Below are positions 1 to 7,502 of a DNA stretch of 64,000 nucleotides, piece after piece. The stretch is from Lentzea albidocapillata. GTDB taxonomy: Bacteria; Actinomycetota; Actinomycetes; Mycobacteriales; Pseudonocardiaceae. Below the pieces are notes generated by a model. The model ran no database searches. It was not told the origin of the DNA and worked only from the letters and a program-made list of their open reading frames with translations. The translations under genes and the position numbers were made by a program. Every line of letters starts with the position of its first letter. Positions within the stretch are counted from its first letter, which is position 1. The DNA is taken from contig NZ_JOEA01000009.1 of assembly GCF_000719115.1 (NCBI RefSeq), positions 248,001 to 312,000 of the forward strand, read 5' to 3'.

Positions 1-17
1 GACATCGGGAGGACGAC

Positions 18-893
18 ATGAACGCGATCTCCGTGCTGCTGCTCACCGGCGCCGGTATCGGCCTGTTCGGGCTGATGTCGAGCGTCCGGGTCATCACCCA
101 GTACGAGCGAGGCGTCATCTTCCGGTTCGGCCGCGTGCGCTCCGGGGTTCGCGGCCCGGGACTCGCGTTGCTCCTGCCGCTCGCCGACCGTCTGCGCAAG
201 GTCAGCATGCAGATCATCACCATGCCGGTCCCGGCGCAGGACGGCATCACCCGCGACAACGTGACCGTGCGCGTCGACGCCGTGGTGTTCTACAAGGTCG
301 ACGACCCGGTCCGCGCGATCGTGGACGTGGAGGACTACCACGCTGCTGTCGGCCAGGTCGCGCAGACGTCGCTGCGCTCGATCATCGGCAAGAGCGACCT
401 GGACGACCTGCTGTCGAACCGGGAACGGCTCAATCAGGGGCTGGAACTGATGATCGACAGCCCGGCTCTCGGCTGGGGCGTGCAGATCGACCGCGTGGAG
501 ATCAAGGACGTGGTCCTGCCGGAGTCCATGAAGCGGTCGATGTCGCGGCAGGCGGAGGCCGAACGCGAGCGGCGAGCCCGCGTCATCACCGCCGACGGCG
601 AGCTGCAGGCCTCGGCGAAGCTCGCCAGCGCCGCCGAGACCATGGCCGAGCACCCGGCCGCGCTGCAGTTGCGGCTGCTGCAGACCGTGGTCGAGGTGGC
701 CGCGGAGAAGAACTCCACGCTGGTGTTGCCGTTCCCCGTCGAGCTGCTCCGCTTCCTGGAGCGGGCGACCCCGCCGGAAGCCTCGAACGCGCCCTCGGCG
801 CACAACGGCCGGACGATTCCCCGTCCGGCGCCTGCTCCCGGCATCCTCGACGTCGACCCGGTGCCACCTACCGTCGAACGCGCCACCTGTTGA
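18..893 (+). CDS. Slipin (SPFH/band 7 family membrane protein)
   Basis: A 291-residue prokaryotic stomatin (slipin). Slipins sit in the cytoplasmic membrane through an N-terminal hydrophobic segment and assemble into scaffolds on membrane microdomains. Here residues 3-22 are the hydrophobic anchor, followed by the typical stretch YERGVIFRFGR and GPGLALLLP, and then the SPFH core to about residue 200 with a charged helix (RQAEAERERRARV). The C-terminal tail is Pro-rich. A GGAGGACG ribosome binding site lies just before ATG 18. The next gene, a universal stress protein, follows after about 60 bases on the same strand, so both may respond to stress as one unit. No NfeD partner is visible in the window. 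Confidence 0.88.
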   Translation: MNAISVLLLTGAGIGLFGLMSSVRVITQYERGVIFRFGRVRSGVRGPGLALLLPLADRLRKVSMQIITMPVPAQDGITRDNVTVRVDAVVFYKVDDPVRAIVDVEDYHAAVGQVAQTSLRSIIGKSDLDDLLSNRERLNQGLELMIDSPALGWGVQIDRVEIKDVVLPESMKRSMSRQAEAERERRARVITADGELQASAKLASAAETMAEHPAALQLRLLQTVVEVAAEKNSTLVLPFPVELLRFLERATPPEASNAPSAHNGRTIPRPAPAPGILDVDPVPPTVERATC

Positions 894-956
894 TCCGCGC
901 AACCATCCACTTCGGACCGTCGCGAGACGGCCACGACCTGGGCCATGGAGGAAGTC

Positions 957-1802
957 ATGACTGGATCGCCCCGCGTCGTGGTCGGCTTCGACGGTTCGCC
1001 GGACAGCGTGCTCGCGTTGGAGTGGGCGCTGGCGGAAGCCAGCCTGCGAGATGCCACGATCGACCTGTGTCACGTTCGCAAGCAGCCCGGAACAGCTGAC
1101 GACAATGGCGGTGTCAGTGACCTCGGCGGAGAGGTTCTCACCCAAGGCCTCGAACACGCCGACCGCTGGTCACCACACGTCCGGGTGGCAGCGCGGCTGG
1201 TGAGCGGGAATCCGGCGCAGCAGTTGCCGCGCATCGCCGCCGACGCCTTGTTCCTCGTGGTCGGCGCGCGCGGTGCCGGTGGCTTCCGGGGGTTGCGGCT
1301 GGGATCGGTCAGCGACCAGGTCGTACGACACGCGCAGTGTCCTGTCGTCGTTGTGCCCGATCCGGGGACCCGTCGCGGCGGTACGCGTGAGCGGAAGATC
1401 GTGGTCGGAGTCGACGGCTCTGCCGGTTCGGAAGCCGCTCTGGCCTTCGCGTTCGACGAGGCGGATCGTCGTCAGGCGGAACTGTGCGCGATCCATGTGT
1501 TCGACCCGTCCACTGTGCAGATCATGGCCGGCCTGCCACAGGCAGACCTGCGGCGACTCCACCTGGCCGCGTCGGAAACCCTGAGCAGCCTGCTCGAACC
1601 CCACATGACCAAGTACCCCTCCGTCCACGCGTGCGACGAAGTCCTGTCAGGTGCGCCGGCCGCGACGCTGACCGCGGCGGCGTCCGGTGCCGAGTTGCTG
1701 GTACTCGGTTCACGAGGGCATGGCGGCTTCGTCACCCTGCTGCTCGGCTCGACCAGTCACAGCGTTCTGCACCACGCGAGCTGCCCGGTCGCCGTCGCCT
1801 GA
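957..1802 (+). CDS. Universal stress protein, two USP domains
   Basis: A 281-residue tandem universal stress protein. Domain 1 starts at PRVVVGFDGS and domain 2 at RKIVVGVDGS near residue 145. Each half ends with the ATP-binding signature of the family: GARGAGGFRGLRLGS in the first and GSRGHGGFVTLLLGS in the second, followed by the typical HxxCPVxVV/VA strand. ATG 957 is preferred over the in-frame ATG 945 because GGAGGAAG sits five bases before 957. Such proteins bind ATP in the cytoplasm and help survival in dormancy or hypoxia in actinobacteria. The 3' end overlaps the end of the convergent GlxA-type gene by about 93 bases. Confidence 0.93.
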   Translation: MTGSPRVVVGFDGSPDSVLALEWALAEASLRDATIDLCHVRKQPGTADDNGGVSDLGGEVLTQGLEHADRWSPHVRVAARLVSGNPAQQLPRIAADALFLVVGARGAGGFRGLRLGSVSDQVVRHAQCPVVVVPDPGTRRGGTRERKIVVGVDGSAGSEAALAFAFDEADRRQAELCAIHVFDPSTVQIMAGLPQADLRRLHLAASETLSSLLEPHMTKYPSVHACDEVLSGAPAATLTAAASGAELLVLGSRGHGGFVTLLLGSTSHSVLHHASCPVAVA

Positions 1803-2795
1803 CGGCAAAGGCGGCGGGATCGCTCCGCTTGCGGCGGCTGTGCGGGACTGAGGCGTGGTGAACCGCTGCCGGTACGACGTAGGTGTGGTGGAGTACGCGG
1901 CGACGAAGTTCTGGCGGAAGGTCACCGCGCTGCCGAAGCCGCAGCTGCGGGCGATGCGAGAGATCGGCCAGGTGGTCGTTTCGAGCAGACGTCTGCCCTC
2001 GTCGAGCCGGCGCGCGAGAATCCAGCGGGCGGGCGTGTTCCCGGTGGCCTCGGTGAAACGCCGGTTGAAGTTGCGTCTGCTCATGCCGGCGTGGGCGGCG
2101 AGCTGATCGACGTCGAGTCGTTGGCCGAGGCGGTTGAGTGCCCAGTCGATGGTCGGGCCGATGTGGCCGACACCGCCCGGATCAGGCACCGGCCGGTCGA
2201 TGTACTGAGCCTGGTCGCCATCTCGGTGCGGTGCGATCACGAGGTGACGTGCCACCGTGGAGGCGGCGGCGGACCCGAGATGCGTGCGGACCATGTGCAG
2301 GCAGGCGTCGATCGCCGAGGCTGTGCCGGCCGACGTGAGCACGTCTCCGTGGTCCAGGTAGAGCGCCGAGTCGATGACGGTGACCGTGGGGTGCAGCCGG
2401 GCGAGAACGGGCGCGGCCGCCCAGTGCGTGACGATGCTTCGTCCGTCAAGGAGCCCGCTGGCGGCCAAGGGGAAAGCGCCCAAGCAGAGACCCACGACGC
2501 GGGTGCCTTTCGCGTGGGCGGTGCGGATCAGGCCGGCGAGGCAGGGGCTGACCGGGCGCAGATCGCTCGGCCAGGACGGAAAGACCAGGAAGTCGGCGGT
2601 GTCCACGACGTCAGGGCCGTGGACGTTCTCGATCGTGAGGCCTTCAGCGGTCCGGACGCCGCAGCCGTCGTCGGTCCAGATCGAGGTCTCCCAGCCGGCG
2701 GCCAGACCCTGCCGGCCGACCTCGCCGAAGACGAGCAGCGGGGCCGCGAGGTGGAACATCGTGATGCCGTCGAAGGCGTGGACTGCGATACGCAC
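1710..2795 (-). CDS. GlxA-family transcriptional regulator (DJ-1/PfpI plus AraC HTH)
   Basis: A regulator of about 361 residues with an N-terminal DJ-1/PfpI-like domain (VRIAVHAFDGITMFHLAAP, then DFLVFPSWPSD and VVGLCLGAFPLA with the nucleophile-elbow Cys). A C-terminal AraC HTH pair follows (LAAHAGMSRRNFNRRF, then ISRIARSCGFGSAVTFRQNF). The start is set at GTG 2795, where similarity to the family begins. The frame stays open further upstream, into the divergent promoter of the isochorismatase-like gene. A tail of about 45 residues after the second HTH runs into the 3' end of the convergent stress-protein gene and is unusual. The regulator probably controls the divergent hydrolase at 2900, a common pairing for this family. 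Confidence 0.9.
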   Translation of the reverse strand: MRIAVHAFDGITMFHLAAPLLVFGEVGRQGLAAGWETSIWTDDGCGVRTAEGLTIENVHGPDVVDTADFLVFPSWPSDLRPVSPCLAGLIRTAHAKGTRVVGLCLGAFPLAASGLLDGRSIVTHWAAAPVLARLHPTVTVIDSALYLDHGDVLTSAGTASAIDACLHMVRTHLGSAAASTVARHLVIAPHRDGDQAQYIDRPVPDPGGVGHIGPTIDWALNRLGQRLDVDQLAAHAGMSRRNFNRRFTEATGNTPARWILARRLDEGRRLLETTTWPISRIARSCGFGSAVTFRQNFVAAYSTTPTSYRQRFTTPQSRTAAASGAIPPPLPSGDGDRAARVVQNAVTGRAEQQGDEAAMPS

Positions 2796-2815
2796 TTTGG
2801 CCCGAATCCATCGAA

Positions 2816-2834
2816 AGTGGTCGTTTGTGCCACT
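2816..2834. promoter_or_regulatory. Dyad in divergent promoter (AGTGG-N9-CCACT)
   Basis: A five-base inverted repeat AGTGG/CCACT separated by nine bases lies between the GlxA-type regulator (start about 2795, minus) and the isochorismatase-like gene (start 2900, plus). The position suits an operator for the regulator, but the repeat is short and could be chance. Confidence 0.3.
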
Positions 2835-2899
2835 CACGCTACCGGATGCCGAACAGACAGGGTGGTGGCGACAGGTTGTCCCGGTATCGAGGAGAGCAC

Positions 2900-3526
2900 A
2901 TGCCCACCCGCGCACTGATCGTCATCGACGTCCAGCAGGAGTACTTCGACGGCGTTCTGCAGGTCCAGTACCCACCGCGTGAGGAGTCGTTGGCGAATGT
3001 CGTCCGTGCGCTCGACGTCGCCGAACAGCAGGACGTGCCGGTCGTGGTCGTTCAGCACGAACTCCCTGAGGGCGCGCCCGTGTTCGCGGCCGGCTCTCCT
3101 GGCTGGTCGCTGCATCCAGAGGTCGAGAAGCGTGCGACCCCGTCCTGGAAGCGGGTGACGAAGGGCAAGTCCAGTGTCTTCGCCGGCACCGACGTGGCGC
3201 AGTGGCTTGCCGAGCGCGGCATCGACACGATCACGATCGTCGGCTACATGACGAACAACTGCGACATCGCGACCGCTGCGGCTGCCGAGGAACTCGGCCT
3301 GGCCGCCGAGATCCTCTCCGACGCCACGGGTGCCATCCACCTCGCCAACGAGGCGGGCAAGGTGTCGGCCGAGCAGCTGCACGGGGCACTGCTCGTCCTG
3401 CTGCACTCGAACTTCGCCGCGGTGGCGACCACCGATGCGTGGGTCACCGCGGTGAAGGCCGGCGAGGCGCTGCCCAAGAGCGACCTCGGTACTTCCGCCA
3501 TCCAGGGACGAACCGCGTTCGTGTGA
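2900..3526 (+). CDS. Isochorismatase-family cysteine hydrolase
   Basis: A cytoplasmic hydrolase of 208 residues in the isochorismatase-like superfamily (isochorismatases, nicotinamidases, ureidohydrolases). The catalytic triad can be placed at D10 in ALIVIDVQQEYF, a Lys near K90 in TKGKSSVF, and C121 in GYMTNNCDIATAAAAEEL. The substrate cannot be deduced. The ATG at 2900 is chosen because GGAGAG lies just upstream and the family N-terminus (MPTRALIVIDVQ) starts there. It is transcribed away from a GlxA-type regulator and ends seven bases from the stop of a convergent MFS transporter gene. Confidence 0.9.
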   Translation: MPTRALIVIDVQQEYFDGVLQVQYPPREESLANVVRALDVAEQQDVPVVVVQHELPEGAPVFAAGSPGWSLHPEVEKRATPSWKRVTKGKSSVFAGTDVAQWLAERGIDTITIVGYMTNNCDIATAAAAEELGLAAEILSDATGAIHLANEAGKVSAEQLHGALLVLLHSNFAAVATTDAWVTAVKAGEALPKSDLGTSAIQGRTAFV

Positions 3527-3532
3527 CGGGTG

Positions 3533-4681
3533 TCAGGAGCCTGTGGACGCGCCGCGCCCCACGGCGGCGGGAAGGCGGGTCGCCGCCCAGAACGGCACCA
3601 CCAGCAGCGCCGCGGCCGTCCAGATCAATGCGGGTGCCGCGGTGTCCAGCACCACTCCTCCCACCGCGGCACCCCCTGCCACCGCGCCGTTCCAGGCCGC
3701 GATGGTCAGTGATTGGGCTCGATCCGCGTCTCGTCCCGCGATCAGAGCCGTGACTGCCTGGAACGCCGTGGGTGCGCCGCCGAACGCCAGGCCCCATACC
3801 GCGCACGCCATCAGGGTGGTGGCCACGTCGTCGGACATCGCCAGTAGAACCATGCCGGCGGCGGTCAGCAACGGGCACCAGCCCAGCACTCCACGGGGAT
3901 TGCGGTCCAATGTGGATCCAACGGCGAGAATTCCGCCCACGGCAGCGATACCGAAGACGAGCAACGCCGTGGTCAGCAGGTCTGCCTGTGCCAGTCGAGC
4001 GAGGACCGGACCGACGTACGTGTAAAGCATGTTGTGTGCCAACGAGTACACGAACACCATGACCAGAATCGGACGCAGCACCGGCAGGGCATGTCGCGCC
4101 GGCCGGGCAGGCTCGGTCGTGACCGCCGGTACCACGAGCAGGATCCAGCACAGCAACGGCACCGCGATCGCCGCCATGGCCGCGAACGACCAACGCCAGC
4201 CGACCAGTTCACCGAGTGCCGTGCCGGCGGGCACTCCCGCCGCGAATCCGACGGGTGTGCCCGCCATCGCGATCGCCAGCGCGCGTCCGGCCTGTCCTGG
4301 CGGCGCGATCCGCATCGCGTACACCGCCACCAGTGACCACATCACGCCGGTGATGGCGCCGGACACCACCCGTGCGCCCAGAATGACGCCATAGCCGGGA
4401 GACAGCGCGATCACGAGGTTCGTCACGACGAACCCGAGCACCAGCGCCACCAGCACGCGCTTGCGCGGCAGCCGGGAGGTCATCGCGGTCAGCGGGATCG
4501 CGGTGACCGCGGTGGTGACCGCGTAGACGGTGACCAGCTGTCCGGCGGCGGACGGTGAGACCCCGAGGTCCTCGGACATGCCCAGGAGCAACCCCGCGGG
4601 CAGCACCTCGCAAAGGCAGCCAAGTAGCACCGTCAGGGTCAGTGCGAGCAGCGCTCGCCACGGCAGCCTGTTCTGGGACAA
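3533..4681 (-). CDS. MFS transporter (DHA1 family)
   Basis: An integral membrane protein of about 382 residues with around 12 hydrophobic helices, resembling AraJ/NepI-type drug or sugar efflux carriers. The loop between helices 2 and 3 carries SRLPRKRVLV, a divergent MFS motif A, and motif C-like glycines are seen in TPVGFAAGVPAGTALG. The start is placed at TTG 4681, with GAGAGG six bases upstream. The frame also opens at GTG 4714, but that codon lies inside a strong terminator hairpin. The substrate is unknown. The gene stands alone on its strand, convergent with the isochorismatase-like gene. Confidence 0.87.
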   Translation of the reverse strand: MSQNRLPWRALLALTLTVLLGCLCEVLPAGLLLGMSEDLGVSPSAAGQLVTVYAVTTAVTAIPLTAMTSRLPRKRVLVALVLGFVVTNLVIALSPGYGVILGARVVSGAITGVMWSLVAVYAMRIAPPGQAGRALAIAMAGTPVGFAAGVPAGTALGELVGWRWSFAAMAAIAVPLLCWILLVVPAVTTEPARPARHALPVLRPILVMVFVYSLAHNMLYTYVGPVLARLAQADLLTTALLVFGIAAVGGILAVGSTLDRNPRGVLGWCPLLTAAGMVLLAMSDDVATTLMACAVWGLAFGGAPTAFQAVTALIAGRDADRAQSLTIAAWNGAVAGGAAVGGVVLDTAAPALIWTAAALLVVPFWAATRLPAAVGRGASTGS

Positions 4682-4702
4682 GGGATTCCTCTCGCGTGGG
4701 AA

Positions 4703-4741
4703 CCGCCCCGGCACGGGAGCAGGACACCCGTGCCGGGGCGG
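4703..4741 (-). terminator. Strong terminator hairpin after the rhodanese/thioredoxin unit
   Basis: A perfect 15-base inverted repeat (CCGCCCCGGCACGGG, nine-base loop, CCCGTGCCGGGGCGG) begins 11 bases past the thioredoxin stop codon on the minus strand. It lies between that gene and the transporter gene on the same strand, so it should end the thioredoxin transcript. Confidence 0.85.
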
Positions 4742-4751
4742 CGGACCGGGG

Positions 4752-5213
4752 TCAGCCCTTGGCCAGCTGGGCGTCGATCCACGTCCGCAGCGCGGCCTCG
4801 CCCTTGAACCCGATCATGCGGGAGCCCGGGAGCTCCGCGGTGTTGCGCACCGGCACCAGCGTGGGCAGGTACCGGATGCGGTACTGGGACGAGAGGTCAC
4901 GGCTGGCGTCCACGTCGACCATGCCGACCAGGATCCGGCCGTTGTACTCCGCGGCCAGCTTCTCGAGCACCGGCTTGAGCTGACGGCAGGGCGGGCACCA
5001 GGTGGCGCCGAAGTCCAGGATGACCAGCTTGGTCCTGGACTGCTCCATCACCTGGGCGTGGTTCGCGGACGTCACCGTGATGACGTGCTCCGCGCTGATC
5101 TGGATGTTCGAGCCGGCCGGCGGTGCGGCCTGGGCGGGTGCGGCCAGCAGCACCGAGGCCATGACGACCATGGCTGCGACGCCCGCGCGTAGCCAGTTCC
5201 TGAGCAGGGACAT
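4752..5213 (-). CDS. Secreted thioredoxin-fold protein (CPPC)
   Basis: A 153-residue thioredoxin-like protein with a Sec signal peptide (basic MSLLRNWLRA, hydrophobic core to about residue 25, likely cleavage after AQA near residue 29). The thioredoxin fold follows, with FGATWCPPCRQLKP (C73 and C76) and a cis-Pro in RYLPTLV. It probably acts outside the membrane on protein or small-molecule thiols. The CPPC centre differs from the CGPC of cytoplasmic thioredoxin. AAGGAG sits just before ATG 5213. The gene follows a rhodanese gene by 47 bases, suggesting a joint sulfur or thiol-redox role, and a strong hairpin ends the transcript. Confidence 0.9.
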   Translation of the reverse strand: MSLLRNWLRAGVAAMVVMASVLLAAPAQAAPPAGSNIQISAEHVITVTSANHAQVMEQSRTKLVILDFGATWCPPCRQLKPVLEKLAAEYNGRILVGMVDVDASRDLSSQYRIRYLPTLVPVRNTAELPGSRMIGFKGEAALRTWIDAQLAKG

Positions 5214-5260
5214 TGAGAACTCCTTGATAGGCAGGGAAAATTCCGGGCAACCGCAGGTGC

Positions 5261-5608
5261 TCAACCGGAGATGGTGGCGAGGCCGGCACCGACCCAGTCC
5301 TCGATGCCCTCACGGTATTTGCGCACGTTCGAGTACCCCAGTTGAACCAGCCGGGCCCCTACGAGCTCGCTGTTGCGACAAGGCACGTTGGCGCAGTAGA
5401 CGACGATCTCGGCGGCCTTGTCCGGCAGGACGTCGGGTGCATGCCGGTCGGTGAACTCGGCCGCCTGCTCGTAGGGAAATCCGGGAATGTTCACCGCGCC
5501 GGGCAGGTGTTCCCTCTCGTAGTAGCCCGCGGGCATGGTGTCGACCACCACCAGGGTGCCCGCGTCGATTCCTTTGTGGAGTTCCTCTCGGGAGATCAAC
5601 GGCAACAT
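5261..5608 (-). CDS. Rhodanese-like sulfurtransferase
   Basis: A single-domain rhodanese of 115 residues. The active-site loop reads VVYCANVPCRNS, the first Cys being the likely persulfide-carrying residue, and HLPGAVNIPGF is the typical rhodanese strand and loop. No signal peptide is seen, so it should be cytoplasmic and transfer sulfane sulfur to thiols or cyanide. ATG 5608 is preceded by AAAGGGA. It is the first gene of a two-gene unit with the exported thioredoxin and lies 91 bases downstream of the LysR regulator gene on the same strand, which may or may not control it. Confidence 0.9.
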   Translation of the reverse strand: MLPLISREELHKGIDAGTLVVVDTMPAGYYEREHLPGAVNIPGFPYEQAAEFTDRHAPDVLPDKAAEIVVYCANVPCRNSELVGARLVQLGYSNVRKYREGIEDWVGAGLATISG

Positions 5609-5699
5609 CGAAGCGATCCCTTTCCAGCACGGTTCGCGCAGTAATTCGCGCCGATTCCGAGTGTGGCCGGGCCGGGGATCCATGCCCACTGTCAGCGCG

Positions 5700-6641
5700 C
5701 TATGCCACGCCGTTATCCATCCATCCGCGATAGCGGTCGTTCTGCGCGACGAGCTGTTCGTAGACGGCCACGGCGGCAAGGTGCACGGCCGCGAACCGGT
5801 CGCCGAGCGGGTGGTCCGCGCGCCAAAGCAGGACGTGCTGCACCTTCATCGGATCACCGGCCAGCGGCCGGATCACCATGCCGGGAGGTTCCGGCGTGGT
5901 CGGCTGCACCAGGCACACCCCGTGCTCGCCGGACACCAGGCGGTGCCGCAGCGCGTCGACGTCGTGCGCGATGCGCGGGGTGAACCCGTGCGCCAGGCAC
6001 ATCTCGCGGAACACGACCCGGCAGCCGTCGCCGCAGCTGGACACGATCCACTGCTCCTGAGCCAGCTCGCCCAGCTCGACGACGGGCGAGGCGGCCAGCG
6101 GGTGCCGGGCAGGCAGCGCCACGAACGAGGGCTCCACGACCACCCGCTCGGCGCGCACCCCGTCCGGCACGGCCAGCGTCCGCGGACCGCAGATCATCGC
6201 CACCGCGAGGTCGACGCACCCGCCGGCGACCTGCGTGACCAGCCTGCTGTGCGACAGGTCCGCGCGGCTGGTGAGCTCATGGCCCGGCAGCAGCCGCTCG
6301 ACGCACCCGAACAGGCCGGGCACGAGGCTGCTGTCGTTCCAGCCGATCCGCAGGCCGCCGGGGGACGGCTGCTGCAGGCGGAAGTCCCGGTCCAGCTCGT
6401 CGAACGCCGGGATGATCGCCGCGGCGCGGGCGAGCACCAGCTCTCCGATCCGGGTCGGGCGCACGCCGCGCGGGCCGCGGTCGAAGAGCCGTTCACCCAC
6501 CAGCTGCTCGATGCGGCGCAGCTGGTGGCTGAGGGCGGGCTGGGCCAGGCGCAGCTCGCCGGCCGCCCGGTTGAGACTGCCCGCTCGTGCGATGGCGACG
6601 AGCACCCGCAGATGGCGGACCTGGAGCTCCATGTCACTCAT
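5700..6641 (-). CDS. LysR-family transcriptional regulator
   Basis: A 313-residue LysR regulator. The N-terminal winged HTH reads LQVRHLRVLVAIARAGSLN, then AAGELRLAQPALSHQLRRIE, with the usual ERLFDRGPRGVRPT end. The remaining two thirds form the substrate-binding effector domain. ATG 6641 and ATG 6632 are both possible starts, and neither has a strong ribosome binding site. The gene is divergent from the cyclodipeptide synthase gene across 178 bases that contain a perfect 14-base palindrome, so it is the best candidate regulator of that synthase. It could also act on the rhodanese/thioredoxin unit downstream. Confidence 0.92.
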   Translation of the reverse strand: MSDMELQVRHLRVLVAIARAGSLNRAAGELRLAQPALSHQLRRIEQLVGERLFDRGPRGVRPTRIGELVLARAAAIIPAFDELDRDFRLQQPSPGGLRIGWNDSSLVPGLFGCVERLLPGHELTSRADLSHSRLVTQVAGGCVDLAVAMICGPRTLAVPDGVRAERVVVEPSFVALPARHPLAASPVVELGELAQEQWIVSSCGDGCRVVFREMCLAHGFTPRIAHDVDALRHRLVSGEHGVCLVQPTTPEPPGMVIRPLAGDPMKVQHVLLWRADHPLGDRFAAVHLAAVAVYEQLVAQNDRYRGWMDNGVA

Positions 6642-6670
6642 CAGACACGCCCGAACGCGTTCTGTCAGCA

Positions 6671-6684
6671 GTTCGGCGCCGAAC
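6671..6684. promoter_or_regulatory. 14-base palindrome in LysR/cyclodipeptide synthase promoter
   Basis: GTTCGGCGCCGAAC is a perfect palindrome placed about 30 bases upstream of the LysR gene start and 136 bases before the cyclodipeptide synthase start. Its place is suitable for a LysR operator, though it lacks the usual T-N11-A form. A TATAAC hexamer at 6800-6805 may be a -10 element for the synthase. Confidence 0.4.
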
Positions 6685-6819
6685 GGAGCAGGACGTTCGG
6701 GCGTTGGGCGCATAAGGCGACGGCATGACGTTCCGGCAGTACCCGCCGGTTCTGCTTCTGCCGATAGTGGTCGAATCCGGATTTCCCTGCCCCTGTGAAT
6801 ATAACTTTCGGAGTCGACG

Positions 6820-7500
6820 GTGTTGCTGACAACTCCGCTGACCGAGCACTGTGCCACCCCTTTGCGAAGCGGCAGGCATGTGTGCGTCGGTGTGAGCCCG
6901 TTCAACAGTTATTTTTCGGTGGAACGCATCACCGCACTCGCCCGCTGGGCGATGCGGGAATTCGAGCGTTTCCATTTCTTCGTGCCCGATCATGCGGCCG
7001 TGTACACGCTGGAGGCACTGGGCTACGAACCCGGCCGCGCGCAGCGCAAGGCCGGACGGCAGGGCCAGTACGTGGTGAACAAGATCTGCCGCGCCCTGCG
7101 CGACGCCGGCGTGCCGGAGCCGGAGGAGCACCTGCTCGACGGCGCCGCTCTGGCCCGCAACGACAGGTACCGGGAGTTGCTGCGCGACGCGGGTGCGTGG
7201 TTCCTGACCGACGACGCCTTCGCCGCGGAGTGCCTGGAGGCCACGCGCTGGGTGCTCGACCGCCGCCTGCCGGACGGCCAGGTGCCTACCGGGGAACAGC
7301 TGCGGTGCGCCGTCCGGTACTTCCTCGCGGAGCTGCCCATGTTCATCGACACCCCGGCGATCGCGGGCGTCGACAGCTCGGTGTTCGCCTACCACCAGAG
7401 GGTGGCGTTCCTGGAACGCCTGTACGCCAGGGAACTGGCCTGGCTGCCGAACCCAGCACAGGGTTTCGTCGTGCTGACACCTCGCGAAGAGGCGGTCTGA
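6820..7500 (+). CDS. tRNA-dependent cyclodipeptide synthase (NYH type)
   Basis: This 226-residue protein matches the cyclodipeptide synthase family, which joins two aminoacyl groups taken from charged tRNAs into a 2,5-diketopiperazine. The active-site loop VGVSPFNSYFS carries the nucleophile Ser26 and Asn29. Tyr167 and Glu171 lie in RYFLAEL, and Tyr191-His192 in SSVFAYHQ. Asn29, Tyr191 and His192 place it in the NYH subfamily of AlbC. Length (AlbC has 239) and the end GFVVLTPREEA also fit. The amino acids used cannot be read from the sequence. Start is GTG 6820 after CGGAG. It is followed two bases later by an NCS1 permease gene. No oxidase, P450 or methyltransferase gene is adjacent. Confidence 0.93.
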   Translation: MLLTTPLTEHCATPLRSGRHVCVGVSPFNSYFSVERITALARWAMREFERFHFFVPDHAAVYTLEALGYEPGRAQRKAGRQGQYVVNKICRALRDAGVPEPEEHLLDGAALARNDRYRELLRDAGAWFLTDDAFAAECLEATRWVLDRRLPDGQVPTGEQLRCAVRYFLAELPMFIDTPAIAGVDSSVFAYHQRVAFLERLYARELAWLPNPAQGFVVLTPREEAV

Positions 7501-7502
7501 CG

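Noticed and set aside
2821..2832. GTTTGTGCCA as an AdpA-type binding site
   Set aside because: The reverse complement TGGCACAAAC has two mismatches to the AdpA consensus, so it is no better than chance.
2091..2918. Plus-strand frame opposite the GlxA-type regulator
   Set aside because: Shadow frame; the minus strand has both DJ-1 and AraC motifs.
4703..4714. GTG 4714 as the start of the MFS gene
   Set aside because: It lies inside the terminator hairpin of the upstream unit, and TTG 4681 has a proper ribosome binding site.
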